A DNA stretch of 64,000 nucleotides from Paenibacillus massiliensis subsp. panacisoli DSM 21345 (GCF_000426545.1 NZ_AUFO01000031.1:1-64000); one strand, 5' to 3'; shown: positions 16,333-25,894, counted from the stretch's first letter. Numbers and translations: made by a program. The notes: a model not told the origin generated them from the letters alone.

Positions 16333-18363
16333 TTAAGCATTCGTTGGTGGTGTTCCGCCTGAGTTGTTGGAGTTGCCATCTTCGTCATCAGACTTCTTCA
16401 GCAGATCTCCAGAACTTTGCGTTCCTTGATTCTCTTCGTCCTTGCCCTGAATACGGACACGAACATCTCCGATGTTATCAATCGTAGGCTCTCCTTGCTC
16501 TGAGCCTGGATCGCTACTGGAGGACGAATCAAGGGAACCTGTCTCGATCAGCTGCTTGATCTGATCGAGCTCCAATGTCTCCTGCTCAAGCAGCGTCTGT
16601 GCAATGAGATGGACTTCCTTGGAACGTTCGGTCAAGAGGTTCTTCGCCCGCTCATAAGACTCAGTGATGAAGCGGTTCATCTCCTGATCAATCTCATAAG
16701 CGATCTGATCACTGTAGTTCTGCTCATGACCGATGTCACGGCCCAGGAACACCTGACCCTGTGAGCTTCCGAACTGCATTGGACCAAGTCTCTCACTCAT
16801 ACCGTATTCCACGATCATGCTTCTTACAATACCTGTTGCTTGCTGGAAGTCGCTATAAGCGCCTGTTCCGATCTCACCGATGAACAGCTCCTCCGCAACA
16901 CGTCCGCCTAGGAGTCCCGTTACTTTATCGAGGAGCTCTTGCTTCGTAGTCAGCATGCGGTCTTCCTTCGGCAGCATGATGACATATCCGCCAGCACGCC
17001 CACGAGGAATAATTGTTACCTTATGCACCATATCGGCATGCTCCAGGAAGTATCCCAGAATCGTATGACCCGCTTCATGGTAGGCCACAATGCGTTTCTC
17101 ACGATCACTAATGACACGACTGCGCTTCTCGGTACCGACAATGACACGGTCAATGGCTTCGTCCACTTCCAGCATGGAGATGTCCTTGCGGTTACGGCGA
17201 GCAGCGAGCAACGCAGCTTCGTTCAGGAGGTTCTCAAGGTCCGCTCCTGTAAATCCTGTCGTACGCTTCGCAATTACATTCAGCTTGACGTCCTTGGTCA
17301 GCGGCTTGTTGCGGGCATGTACCTTCAGTACCGCTTCACGGCCTTTGACGTCTGGACGGTCTACTGTAATCTGACGGTCAAAACGTCCTGGACGAAGCAA
17401 GGCTGGGTCCAGAATATCTGGACGGTTCGTCGCCGCAATGATGATAATGCCTTCATTCGGACCGAATCCATCCATTTCGACGAGCAACTGGTTCAGCGTC
17501 TGCTCACGCTCGTCATGGCCACCGCCAAGACCCGCGCCACGCTGACGACCAACCGCGTCAATCTCATCAATGAAGATGATGCAAGAGGAGTTTTTCTTCG
17601 CATTTTCGAACAGATCCCGCACACGGGATGCACCGACACCGACGAACATTTCAACGAAGTCGGAACCAGAGATACTGAAGAACGGTACTCCAGCTTCACC
17701 AGCTACTGCTCTCGCCAGCAAAGTCTTACCTGTTCCCGGAGGGCCCACAAGGAGTACCCCTTTAGGAATGCGAGCGCCCACAGCTGCGAACTTGCGAGGG
17801 TCCTTGAGGAATTCCACGACTTCGACAAGCTCCTGCTTCTCTTCGTCAGCTCCTGCTACATCCTCAAAGGTAATGCGTTTCTTCTCTTCGTTATACAGAC
17901 GGGCTTTGCTCTTGCCAAAGTTCATCACTTTGCCGCCGCCACCCTGGGCCTGATTGAACAAGAAGAAGAACAAGATAAACATAATAATCAACGGAACAAT
18001 GGAGGTCAGGAACGTGAGCCAAATGCTCTGCCCTTCCATCTTCTTCTGCTGATAATCAAATCCATTATTCTCGCTGTATGCGACAAATTCATTAATCGCT
18101 GCATCCGTTGGTGGAATATACAGTGAGAAGTCTTCCGATTTCGCCTCACTCGGCTTCTGCTTGTAAGTACCTGTTACTAGAAATGAGAAACCTTCGTACT
18201 GAACGGTAACACTCTTGATGTTGTTAGCCTTCAGTTCGCTGCGAATTTCGTTATAACTAGGGAGATCGGCAGTTTCATTACCTCGAATTACAAATTGAGA
18301 AATGCCCACCACGACTAAGAAAAGTATCAAATAAAAACCAGAATTCCGGATGAACCGATTCAT
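16333..18363 (-). CDS. ftsH: ATP-dependent zinc metalloprotease FtsH
   Basis: Membrane-anchored AAA+ protease for quality control and turnover of membrane and regulatory proteins. Two N-terminal transmembrane segments (about 9-26 and 112-137) flank an extracytoplasmic domain. Walker A is GPPGTGKT, Walker B IIFIDEIDAVGR, the second region of homology ATNRPDILDPALLRPGRFDRQ is split around its arginines, and the zinc site is HEAGH in the C-terminal half. Length is 676 aa, with a long acidic Ser/Asn/Gly-rich tail. ATG at 18363 has AGGAGGT upstream. It follows hpt and tilS as in Bacillus. Confidence 0.98.
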   Translation of the reverse strand: MNRFIRNSGFYLILFLVVVGISQFVIRGNETADLPSYNEIRSELKANNIKSVTVQYEGFSFLVTGTYKQKPSEAKSEDFSLYIPPTDAAINEFVAYSENNGFDYQQKKMEGQSIWLTFLTSIVPLIIMFILFFFLFNQAQGGGGKVMNFGKSKARLYNEEKKRITFEDVAGADEEKQELVEVVEFLKDPRKFAAVGARIPKGVLLVGPPGTGKTLLARAVAGEAGVPFFSISGSDFVEMFVGVGASRVRDLFENAKKNSSCIIFIDEIDAVGRQRGAGLGGGHDEREQTLNQLLVEMDGFGPNEGIIIIAATNRPDILDPALLRPGRFDRQITVDRPDVKGREAVLKVHARNKPLTKDVKLNVIAKRTTGFTGADLENLLNEAALLAARRNRKDISMLEVDEAIDRVIVGTEKRSRVISDREKRIVAYHEAGHTILGYFLEHADMVHKVTIIPRGRAGGYVIMLPKEDRMLTTKQELLDKVTGLLGGRVAEELFIGEIGTGAYSDFQQATGIVRSMIVEYGMSERLGPMQFGSSQGQVFLGRDIGHEQNYSDQIAYEIDQEMNRFITESYERAKNLLTERSKEVHLIAQTLLEQETLELDQIKQLIETGSLDSSSSSDPGSEQGEPTIDNIGDVRVRIQGKDEENQGTQSSGDLLKKSDDEDGNSNNSGGTPPTNA

Positions 18364-18392
18364 CCCCTACCTCCTCTCAAAACACTCAAGTT

Positions 18393-18422
18393 ATTTTACC
18401 ATAGCCTGTAAGATGTTCTCAA
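18393..18422 (-). promoter_or_regulatory. ftsH promoter (sigma-A)
   Basis: On the minus strand TTGAGA (18417-18422), 18 bp, TAAAAT (18393-18398), about 30 nt before the start codon. An 18-bp palindrome lies directly upstream. Confidence 0.65.
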
Positions 18423-18434
18423 CACACATACTAG

Positions 18435-18452
18435 TACAGTCCTAGGACTGTA
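18435..18452. repeat. Perfect 18-bp palindrome upstream of the ftsH promoter
   Basis: TACAGTCCTAGGACTGTA is a perfect inverted repeat, 12 bp upstream of the -35 box, in the hpt-ftsH gap. There is no T-tract, so it is more likely a protein-binding site than a terminator. The binding factor is unknown. Confidence 0.6.
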
Positions 18453-18462
18453 GTACGGGATG

Positions 18463-19002
18463 TTAGGTGGTGTAAATCTCTGGCTTCAATACCCCTATGT
18501 ATGGAAGGTTGCGGTAGTGCTCACCATAGTCCAGACCATATCCGACCACAAAGGCATCAGGCAGTGTAAATCCTGTGAAATCAGCCTCCAGATTGACCGT
18601 GCGGCGAGCAGGCTTGTCAAAAAGGGTTACAACCGTAACCGAGCTTGCATTCCGGCTCTTCAGGAGTTCGATCAGATGACTGAGCGTCAGGCCACTGTCA
18701 ATAATATCTTCGACAATCAGCACCTCACGTCCTTCGACGGATTGATCCAGATCCTTAATGATTTTGACTACACCCGACGACTTTGTCGAAGCTCCATAGC
18801 TGGATACAGCCATGAAATCAAGCTCAAGAGGGACTGTAATATTCTTAACCAAATCAGCCATGAAGATAAAAGCACCTTTCAGCACACAGATCACCAGCGG
18901 ATTCTTTCCCTCATAGCGTTCGCTAAGAATGCCGCCTAGTTCCTTGATTTTTGCCTGAATTTCTTCCTCGCTGATCAACACTTCCTGAATATCGTTATAC
19001 AA
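18463..19002 (-). CDS. hpt: Hypoxanthine-guanine phosphoribosyltransferase
   Basis: Purine salvage enzyme that makes IMP and GMP from bases and PRPP. The PRPP-binding motif VLIVEDIIDSGLTL (about 94-107) and the flexible-loop segment SSYGAST are present. Length is 179 aa. The start is TTG at 19002 with AGGAGGT 8 nt upstream. It lies between tilS and ftsH, the standard Bacillales order. Confidence 0.96.
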   Translation of the reverse strand: MYNDIQEVLISEEEIQAKIKELGGILSERYEGKNPLVICVLKGAFIFMADLVKNITVPLELDFMAVSSYGASTKSSGVVKIIKDLDQSVEGREVLIVEDIIDSGLTLSHLIELLKSRNASSVTVVTLFDKPARRTVNLEADFTGFTLPDAFVVGYGLDYGEHYRNLPYIGVLKPEIYTT

Positions 19003-19057
19003 CTGAGTGAACCTCCTAAATATATACTATGAACGCAGCAACCGGGCGATTACCGAT

Positions 19058-20509
19058 TCACTTTCCGCTCTTGCGGGCGCTCCCTGTACGCCATGACATA
19101 TATATAACCGAAGATGTGCTTTCTTGCACCGGGGCATGAATCGAGCGCCGGATACCTGGAAGCCACACAATTGTACCCGAACCGTCGCATACCACAGGAA
19201 TGGAGGATCTTACGGAAGGAGGAATTTTGGCATCTATAAAAATATCTTTAACCTTTTTTCTTCCTTTTAACCCCATAACCTGTATGGAATCTCCCGGTCT
19301 TCGTGTACGAATCGTCAACGGAAATATGAGCTGCTCCGCATCAAACACAGCATCATCGGCATTAAAAGGTACTTGTATACCCTTCTCCTGCTCGCGCAAA
19401 AACCATGATAAACTGCTCTTCTGCGGTAATTCCAGGGTTCCCTCAGCTTGATTGAGCTGAATCTTGTAATTATATTCGGTACAGGAGCTTAATGGTTCGC
19501 TGTAAAAGCTGGCTGTATCGTATTCCCGGATACATACTGCCATACCTCCCAAATCCAGACTCCATGTCGTAGGCTTATCTTGAATAAAGCCCCGCCGCAC
19601 GGCTTCAACTTTGTGAAAATCTGCATTTTCATGATCTGAAGGCAGGTAGTTTAATATTAATTTAATCACTCTCCGTTGTAAAGCGAGGGTTAAGCGCCGA
19701 AAGGCCGGAAGATCAATGGTCATTTTGTCTGGCTCCCGCCTCACCAGGTCCGAAAATACACGTTCAGCCTCTTCCCCCATATGGTCGTCCTCAGCACGCA
19801 GTACCTCTGCAAGCCGGTTCAGGGACTCTGTCAGTTGAATATTATATTGCCCCAAATAAGGAAGTACATCCATACGGATTGCATTTCGTCTGTATTTGTT
19901 ATGCTCATTGCTGCTGTCCACTACATACGAGATATGCTTCTGCTCACAGGCACTGACCAATTCCGTCTTGTACATACGAAGCAGTGGACGAATCAGTTGC
20001 ACATTCTTCTCCATGCGCACAGGCCGCATTCCAGCAAGCCCTGTCGTACCACTCCCTCGTAGTAGATGCAGCATCACGGTCTCAGCCTGATCGTCGCCAT
20101 GATGAGCCAGCGCAATGCTTTTGGCCCCGTACTGCATGGCAGTCTCATGGAGGAAACGATATCGTAGCACACGCGCTGCCTCCTGTGGTCCCTTGCCTGA
20201 GCTCTTCATGTAAGCCGGCACCTCCAGCCTAGACATGACGAAAGGGATATTCAGCTGATTCGCAAGCTTGCGCACAACTTCAGCCTCTTCATCTGACTCC
20301 TCTGGCCGAAAGCCATGATGAGCATGTGCACAGATGAGACGCAGTGGCGTATGCAGCCTTGAGACCTCCTCTAATGCATGCAAAAGAGCCACAGAATCCG
20401 GTCCCCCGGACACTGCGACTACTATACTGTCTCCAGGTGCCCACATCGCATGCTCAGCCGAGGACCTAAGCACATGCTCCACAATGCTATCCCACATTCG
20501 TCCTTCCAT
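19058..20509 (-). CDS. tilS: tRNA(Ile)-lysidine synthetase
   Basis: Converts the wobble cytidine of the AUA-reading tRNA-Ile to lysidine; essential. The N-type ATP pyrophosphatase P-loop SGGPDS lies at residues 34-39, with ALAHHGDDQAETVMLHLLRG and the family block NKYRRNAIRMDVLP. The C-terminal domain includes TRRPGDSIQVMGLKGRKKVKDIF. Length is 483 aa. ATG at 20509 has AAGAGGA upstream. Confidence 0.96.
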   Translation of the reverse strand: MEGRMWDSIVEHVLRSSAEHAMWAPGDSIVVAVSGGPDSVALLHALEEVSRLHTPLRLICAHAHHGFRPEESDEEAEVVRKLANQLNIPFVMSRLEVPAYMKSSGKGPQEAARVLRYRFLHETAMQYGAKSIALAHHGDDQAETVMLHLLRGSGTTGLAGMRPVRMEKNVQLIRPLLRMYKTELVSACEQKHISYVVDSSNEHNKYRRNAIRMDVLPYLGQYNIQLTESLNRLAEVLRAEDDHMGEEAERVFSDLVRREPDKMTIDLPAFRRLTLALQRRVIKLILNYLPSDHENADFHKVEAVRRGFIQDKPTTWSLDLGGMAVCIREYDTASFYSEPLSSCTEYNYKIQLNQAEGTLELPQKSSLSWFLREQEKGIQVPFNADDAVFDAEQLIFPLTIRTRRPGDSIQVMGLKGRKKVKDIFIDAKIPPSVRSSIPVVCDGSGTIVWLPGIRRSIHAPVQESTSSVIYMSWRTGSARKSGK

Positions 20510-20652
20510 AGATCGTCCTCTTTTCTATACCTGATCTAACATCAACCAGAAATACGTTGGAATTCGTTATGTATACTCCCGCTGGCTGCCTTCATTTCTG
20601 ACATGACAACAGACGTTACGCTACGCTGTCGATTTCCAATTGTCCACTCGTA

Positions 20653-21591
20653 CTAGCGCAACGCCAGCCAGATCGCTCCTGCCAGCAGGGAAAGTGATAC
20701 CGTAAATGCATAGCCCAGCCACCGTGCCTTATATCTCTTCCTGGTCCCGGGGCTCTTGGCGTGAGCAGCCGCCAGCTGCGACCAGGTTCTCGCTGCCTGT
20801 CGAGTGTCCTGGTGCTCACCACGTACTGCAGATATAAGCCACGCTGCATAGGGTCTCAGCACCTGGCTATGCGCAACAATGGAGGTGAGATCAGATATGC
20901 TCCTTAACTGTGGCAGCTTGCCTGCCGCTACCTTAAGAGCATCCGCCTCCATAATATGAATGCCCAGCAGAGCGAATGAGAACAAATCATATTGCGGATC
21001 AGCATTGCGCCCTCCTGCGTTCCAGAAGCCTCGATCATACCACTCGGTAAATTGCTTCACACTGCGGCCTGCACGAGTAACGCCTCCATAATCAATGAGC
21101 TCTGCTTGTCCATATGGACTCACCAGAATATTCTGAGGCTTCAGATCACCAAAGATCCATCCCTCATTATGAAGCTCGGCCAATTGCTTCAAGACACCAG
21201 CCGCTGCCACCCCATACCATGTAACCCCTCGCTGGGCCACAAAACGATGAAGCGGCTCGCCCTTTACATATTTCATCACATAAAAGGGAACATCACCGTT
21301 CATCCTTGGATAATCATCTACTTCAAATAAATAGGAAGGAACGCCGTTCGAATGCAGTGCTCCGCCCTCCGACTGGAGCGTGGTTAGCACATTGATCTCG
21401 GACTGGATATCCATGGGATCCCTCCCGAGCTTCAGAGCATAGTGCCGATTCCCCCCGGCTTCCTTCACCAAATACACAGTTCCATTGGCTCCACGTCCCA
21501 GCATGCGCTGGACGACATAGCTGCTTCGCTTCCACCTGCCTGTGATGGTAGTCCCCGGCGCAAGACCGGGATCAGACGACGTAGTCACCAA
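20653..21591 (-). CDS. yabT: Membrane-anchored serine/threonine kinase (YabT-like)
   Basis: Hanks-type kinase domain with a single C-terminal transmembrane helix (about 288-311) and no PASTA repeats, matching B. subtilis YabT, a sporulation kinase, in the same position. Visible motifs are the glycine loop GRGANGTVY (32-40), the ATP lysine in YALKLG (Lys54), the catalytic FGDLKPQN and DYGG in place of DFG. The usual HR before the catalytic aspartate is replaced by hydrophobic residues. The start is TTG 21591 or GTG 21588, inside the end of yabS (about 20-nt overlap), so the pair is coupled. Length is 312 aa. Confidence 0.85.
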   Translation of the reverse strand: MVTTSSDPGLAPGTTITGRWKRSSYVVQRMLGRGANGTVYLVKEAGGNRHYALKLGRDPMDIQSEINVLTTLQSEGGALHSNGVPSYLFEVDDYPRMNGDVPFYVMKYVKGEPLHRFVAQRGVTWYGVAAAGVLKQLAELHNEGWIFGDLKPQNILVSPYGQAELIDYGGVTRAGRSVKQFTEWYDRGFWNAGGRNADPQYDLFSFALLGIHIMEADALKVAAGKLPQLRSISDLTSIVAHSQVLRPYAAWLISAVRGEHQDTRQAARTWSQLAAAHAKSPGTRKRYKARWLGYAFTVSLSLLAGAIWLALR

Positions 21592-22321
21592 GCATCCCTT
21601 CTCCTTTGCCGTAAGTTTCTTCCAAATGCTGTTGTCCCTCTAGTGTATCATATCGGAAATAATCAATCACTTCTAAAATGGCCGGTCCGGTCGGTGTCGC
21701 CCCCTTCATCTGCAGCTTGCCAAATATCGTCTTGAGAGCGGCGGGGTCTGAGGTCCACTCCACGGTTCGAACTACATCCTGCCCCGATCGCTGTCCAGGA
21801 AAATGAAATACGGAAATTCGGCTACTTCCCATTCTAGCCTGCAGGCTCAAATTCAGATCACGAATCGCCTCCTCCACCGCTGCCAGCTTCGGCTTCATAC
21901 TCGCGCTGGCATCAATCAGCAAAGCCACCTCCAGATTGCTCGTCTCGGTCAGCTGATCCACCACCTCTACTACTTTGGCACGCTCTGGTGGTGGCAGCTC
22001 TTCTATACTGCCAGGTCCATTTTCACCGAGAATATGTCTAAGCTCTTTATTCACAGCGTGCTGAATGGTCTGAACCACCGTCTTGCGAGTCATCATCTGG
22101 ATTGTCTGCGCAAGCTGCCTGGTGCCCACAATTCGACTGAACCCACCTCCTGCCTTGGCAATCTCCTCAATCTCTACACTTCCCAGCTCACCAATAGTTC
22201 CATAGTCAATGACTCCTGCAACGTTGACCGTAATTCCTTGCTGTAGTGCATGAGCCGCTGCCATAACCGGACTTGCTCCTACGTTGGAGCATCCGTCTGT
22301 AATCAACAAAATTTGTCTCAT
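21572..22321 (-). CDS. yabS: VWA-domain protein (YabS-like)
   Basis: A 249-residue protein with a von Willebrand factor A fold. The second half has a complete-looking MIDAS: DASAS (in LLIDASASMK), a threonine in KGATPTGPA and nearby acids. The N-terminal LLITDGCSN segment resembles half of another VWA unit. The function is unknown. In B. subtilis yabS lies between spoIIE and yabT, as here, and the pair is sporulation-linked. ATG at 22321 has GGAGGT 7 nt upstream; a GTG 9 nt earlier overlaps the ribosome-binding site. Confidence 0.82.
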   Translation of the reverse strand: MRQILLITDGCSNVGASPVMAAAHALQQGITVNVAGVIDYGTIGELGSVEIEEIAKAGGGFSRIVGTRQLAQTIQMMTRKTVVQTIQHAVNKELRHILGENGPGSIEELPPPERAKVVEVVDQLTETSNLEVALLIDASASMKPKLAAVEEAIRDLNLSLQARMGSSRISVFHFPGQRSGQDVVRTVEWTSDPAALKTIFGKLQMKGATPTGPAILEVIDYFRYDTLEGQQHLEETYGKGEGMLGDYVV

Positions 22322-22497
22322 ACTCTTCACCTCCGCTATGATCTAGCATGAATCTATCTATCATCTAGTATTCCCGAATGATCGATAGTTCAAACTTGGT
22401 AGCTTAGTGAAGTTTCGTGAAGGCTTCATGACGAAGCCAAGGACTGGCATGACGACGCAAAGGTAGTACAGAACGCGCAAGCTCTTCTAGTGCCACT

Positions 22498-25005
22498 CTA
22501 GCTCACCGTGCGTGGTCGCTCCATTCGGCTCAGACCAGGCATATGCAGGGTTGCCCATTCCGGTCGGTAATGATCTACCTGACTGACGACGACCGTCATG
22601 TCATCTATGATCTGATTTTGTTGATAGCGAATAACCCTCTCTAATAGCAGGTCTGCCATACGCTGCGGATCATCGTCCTCCAGCTCCATAATGAGCCGTT
22701 TCATCCACAGCTCTTTATTGACCGCATAGCCTGGAGCGTCGTAGATCCCATCAGTCATCATAATCAGAGTATCTCCTGCCTGGAGTTGAACCGAGATGAG
22801 ATCGACCTCAATATCCTGAATAATCCCGATCGGCAGATTGCTAGCCGAAATAGGGATGACCTCATTGCCCCTCTTGATAAAGCTCGGCGTAGAGCCAATC
22901 TTCATAAAGGTGGTCTTCGCGGTATACTGATCAATCAATGCCATATCGACAGTTGCATACATTTCCTCAGGAGATCGCAGCAGCAGTACGGAATTGACCG
23001 ATTTGATCGCAAGACGCTCGTCCATTCCTGATTGCAGCAATTGCTCCAGTATATTTAAGGCTGCGCTGCTCTCCTGTCTGGCTCGCTCACCATTCCCCAT
23101 TCCATCACTGAGTGACACCGCATACGTGCCATTCCCTAGCTCAGAAGCATTGAAGCTGTCCCCGGACAGAATATCCCCTCCCTTGGCCGCAGAAGCAATG
23201 CCCGTAGTAATCTCAAACGTCTTGGCCGAGCCAAAGGTTACCGTAGCCAGCCCCTGCCTGGCGTCGGTCATGGATTCCCCCAGCACAGCTATATGCTCAT
23301 CCAGAATATCGGACAGCAACGGTGCGATCATCTTCCTACATTCATCAAAGCCCTGTGTATAGGCATGAACAATCTCAATCTCTACCTGTCCCGCATCCAG
23401 ATTAATGATCTCAATACTGCAAATGGAGAGTCCCAGCTTGTCCAGCGCATCCCGTATTTGCTCCTCTTGGCGGTACATGGCCTGTGTCTCCCGCTGAATC
23501 TCGCGTGCCAGATCATCCATCACCTGCGATACGCCTGACAGCTGCTCCGCTACGAGCTGACGACTATCGAATACCTGGCGCTTCCACTGCATATTATGCT
23601 GATATAGACCGTATTGCTGCTTCATCACCTGAAGCACAGCTTCTGTCTTGGCGCAGCTTCGGCTCCACTTGGCAGGCATATCCGCAGGCTGTATATCCGG
23701 TTGATCCTCAATGGTACCCATCATCTCTGTCATGAATTGATAGGTCTGCATGAACTTCCGGTCCCAGCACTGCTCCCGCTTGAAGCAGGAGGCACAGGTG
23801 CTGTCGGCTACAGCGCTCATGAAGTGCTCCATCTCATCCTCTCGCTGGGTTTGATCTGCCGCGGTAATCTGATGGAAGCTCCGTGCCAGCTGGCGGAACA
23901 CCTCGGAGAAGCGACTGACGCGTTCCGCCGTCAGATCGCGGATTCGCTTGGCATATTCATGCTGCGAGCGGGCGTGATCCTGGGTACCGGGGACATATTT
24001 AGCGATGGCAGAGAATAGACTCTTTGGCGTCAGGAGGAAACATAGGATGGCAATACCACTCTCCCATGTTGATGTAATGACATCACTAGTGCCGTCCAGG
24101 TAGACAGTCAATATAGAGGAGCCGAGTAAGAGTCCGACCGCCACCCCAATCTTGCGCCCTTCACGGAGCATCCCTGCAAGCAGCCCCGATAATGCCAGTA
24201 GACTCATCTGGACGATCGCTGATATGTTGGCCAGACTCAGGATCAGACCCATTATGACCCCGACAGACGCTCCCAAGGGCGCTCCACCAACCAAGGCAAA
24301 TACTAATATAAGATATCTGGACAGCACATGGTCCAGGGATACGGAGTATACGCTCCAGCCGACGGCTCCCGTCATGACGGAAGCTAGCAGAATAATCAGG
24401 CATAGAATCTCTTCATTCTTCAGCTGTGCAACCTTCTTGCGATAGGTGAAGAGTGGAATTGCCTGAATGAACACCAATGTCAGCATGAAACTGAGGATGG
24501 CGTCGGTCGTCATCATCATGAAGGCATACCATGACATGGACGGACCGATAACGACGTGGAACAGATTCACCATGAAGACAGATACGAAGACCATGATCGG
24601 AATATAGGACAGATCCGGCTTGCCGTAAGTGCTGATTCCTTTATTGAGGAGGAAGAAGATAAGCAGCTGGAGCGCCACTACCCACACGGCTGGATAAGGA
24701 GCGAACAGACTACCAAGTAGCAGAGACATGCCCACTGGTATCATCAAGTCACGCCGCATAAAGAGAATAACCCCGAAGTAAGCTGCTGCAAAAGGGGATA
24801 GCTCATCCAGAATTGTAGCCCTTCCGAGCAAGAAGCCCATAGCCGAGAGTAAGAGTGTCCATTTCTGCGCATCCAGTGCCTGTATGATCTTGAAGGAGTA
24901 GAGCCAATCTACCAAGCGGCTGGTTAGTTCAGTTCCGCTTTTTTTATTTTTGGCTTTGCTTGTTCTCAATCCTGGAAATTGAAGCACATTCCACTTGTTC
25001 ATCAT
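22498..25005 (-). CDS. spoIIE: Stage II sporulation protein E (SpoIIE phosphatase)
   Basis: PP2C-type phosphatase that dephosphorylates SpoIIAA to release sigma-F in the forespore and also sits at the polar septum through FtsZ. About ten hydrophobic segments fill residues 45-330. A cytosolic central region with a Cys cluster (CASCFKREQC) follows, and the PPM phosphatase domain occupies the last 220 residues, with LSDGMGNGERA and MMTDGIYDA carrying the metal aspartates. ATG at 25005 has GGGGTG 7 nt upstream; an ATG at 25020 has none. The promoter has Spo0A-type features. Length is 835 aa. Confidence 0.96.
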   Translation of the reverse strand: MMNKWNVLQFPGLRTSKAKNKKSGTELTSRLVDWLYSFKIIQALDAQKWTLLLSAMGFLLGRATILDELSPFAAAYFGVILFMRRDLMIPVGMSLLLGSLFAPYPAVWVVALQLLIFFLLNKGISTYGKPDLSYIPIMVFVSVFMVNLFHVVIGPSMSWYAFMMMTTDAILSFMLTLVFIQAIPLFTYRKKVAQLKNEEILCLIILLASVMTGAVGWSVYSVSLDHVLSRYLILVFALVGGAPLGASVGVIMGLILSLANISAIVQMSLLALSGLLAGMLREGRKIGVAVGLLLGSSILTVYLDGTSDVITSTWESGIAILCFLLTPKSLFSAIAKYVPGTQDHARSQHEYAKRIRDLTAERVSRFSEVFRQLARSFHQITAADQTQREDEMEHFMSAVADSTCASCFKREQCWDRKFMQTYQFMTEMMGTIEDQPDIQPADMPAKWSRSCAKTEAVLQVMKQQYGLYQHNMQWKRQVFDSRQLVAEQLSGVSQVMDDLAREIQRETQAMYRQEEQIRDALDKLGLSICSIEIINLDAGQVEIEIVHAYTQGFDECRKMIAPLLSDILDEHIAVLGESMTDARQGLATVTFGSAKTFEITTGIASAAKGGDILSGDSFNASELGNGTYAVSLSDGMGNGERARQESSAALNILEQLLQSGMDERLAIKSVNSVLLLRSPEEMYATVDMALIDQYTAKTTFMKIGSTPSFIKRGNEVIPISASNLPIGIIQDIEVDLISVQLQAGDTLIMMTDGIYDAPGYAVNKELWMKRLIMELEDDDPQRMADLLLERVIRYQQNQIIDDMTVVVSQVDHYRPEWATLHMPGLSRMERPRTVS

Positions 25006-25040
25006 TTTCAGGCACCCCATTCAACAATTTGATGGTTCCT

Positions 25041-25107
25041 ATCTTAACCGGGACAAGCTGTGAAAGTTTGTCAGAAACTCTCCATGATGCCAAAGAAATT
25101 TCCGACA
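25041..25107 (-). promoter_or_regulatory. spoIIE promoter with Spo0A boxes
   Basis: On the minus strand CTGACA (25069-25074) and TTAAGA/TAAGAT (25041-25047) are 21-22 bp apart, the abnormal spacing known for Spo0A-activated sigma-A promoters such as B. subtilis spoIIE. A 0A-box-like TGTCGGAA lies at 25100-25107 and a second, TGACAAA, overlaps the -35. I see no gene between this promoter and yabR (25108-25300). Confidence 0.6.
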
Positions 25108-25301
25108 AAAAAAAGACGCATGCGAAACAAGGAGAAAAGCCCGCTGATCCCCTACGCTTGCGTTCTCTTCCTTCCCCTGCCGATCATGATCAAGCCAGTG
25201 AATGGCGCTTTCTGCGGCGTCGGCACAGGCGAGTCGACTGGATTTTGCCCAGACTTATCTGGATTACCGTTGTATGATGTCGGACATTTCTATAGACACG
25301 A

Positions 25302-25337
25302 CAAAAAAACCGCAGTAGCCGATGGGCTCTGCGGTTC
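25302..25337 (-). terminator. Intrinsic terminator of yabR
   Basis: On the minus strand AACCGCAGAGCCCATCGGCTACTGCGGTT is followed by TTTTTTTG. Confidence 0.9.
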
Positions 25338-25387
25338 TTCTATATTGATCGGTTTGTGTGCTGTGATGAACGCCATACTTAACGCGG

Positions 25388-25894
25388 TTATACGCGCTTC
25401 GCTCCGCGCCCTCCACGTTTTCCTTCGGTGTTCTTTTTGAGCGAGGAAATACGTTCTTCACTATCCTTCAGGAAGCGTGACATTTTATCCTCAAATGAAG
25501 GTTTACCCGCTGCAGGCTTGAACGACCGTCCCCCACGATCACGGTTAAATCCGCCACCGCCACCGCTACGTCCTTGCCCTTGACCACCACCGCCAAAACG
25601 TTCTCCTGGACCGCGGTCCGGTCTTGGGGCTCGTGGTGGTGGAGATTCGGAAGCCGGTTTATCTACAGCCTGCTTGATGGAAAGTCCGATTTTCCCGTCC
25701 TTGTCAACATTAATGACCTTCACCGTCACGACATCATTAATCTTCAGGTGGTCGTTGACATCCTTAACATAGTTATCGGCGATTTCCGAGATGTGAACGA
25801 GACCCGTGACACCTCCAGACAAATCCACAAATGCTCCAAAATGCGTGATGCCTGTCACTTTGCCCTCTAACTTGGTGCCCACTTCAATTGCCAT
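25388..25894 (-). CDS. yabR: S1-domain RNA-binding protein (YabR-like)
   Basis: An N-terminal S1/OB domain (about 1-75: GTKLEGKVTGITHFGAFVDL, VHISEIAD, KVINVDKDGKIGLS) binds RNA. The C-terminal half is a basic Gly/Arg/Pro-rich tail with RGG-like clusters. Length is 168 aa. Bacillus YabR/GSP13-type proteins share this layout and position after divIC. ATG at 25894 is chosen by homology to the family start; AAGGGAGG lies 12-13 nt upstream, a rather long spacing. A start at 25927 would add eleven non-conserved residues. Confidence 0.88.
   Translation of the reverse strand: MAIEVGTKLEGKVTGITHFGAFVDLSGGVTGLVHISEIADNYVKDVNDHLKINDVVTVKVINVDKDGKIGLSIKQAVDKPASESPPPRAPRPDRGPGERFGGGGQGQGRSGGGGGFNRDRGGRSFKPAAGKPSFEDKMSRFLKDSEERISSLKKNTEGKRGGRGAKRV

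Noticed and set aside
16939..18126. 395-codon open frame on the plus strand
   Set aside because: It is fully antisense to ftsH, whose protein is complete with all catalytic motifs. The frame has no recognisable domain and no ribosome-binding site, so it is a mirror frame of biased codons.
22404..22496. 30-codon frame (GTG start) after spoIIE, reading MALEELARSVLPLRR
   Set aside because: It has a moderate GGTGAG upstream and reasonable composition, but it is too short to support without conservation. It could be a decayed tail.
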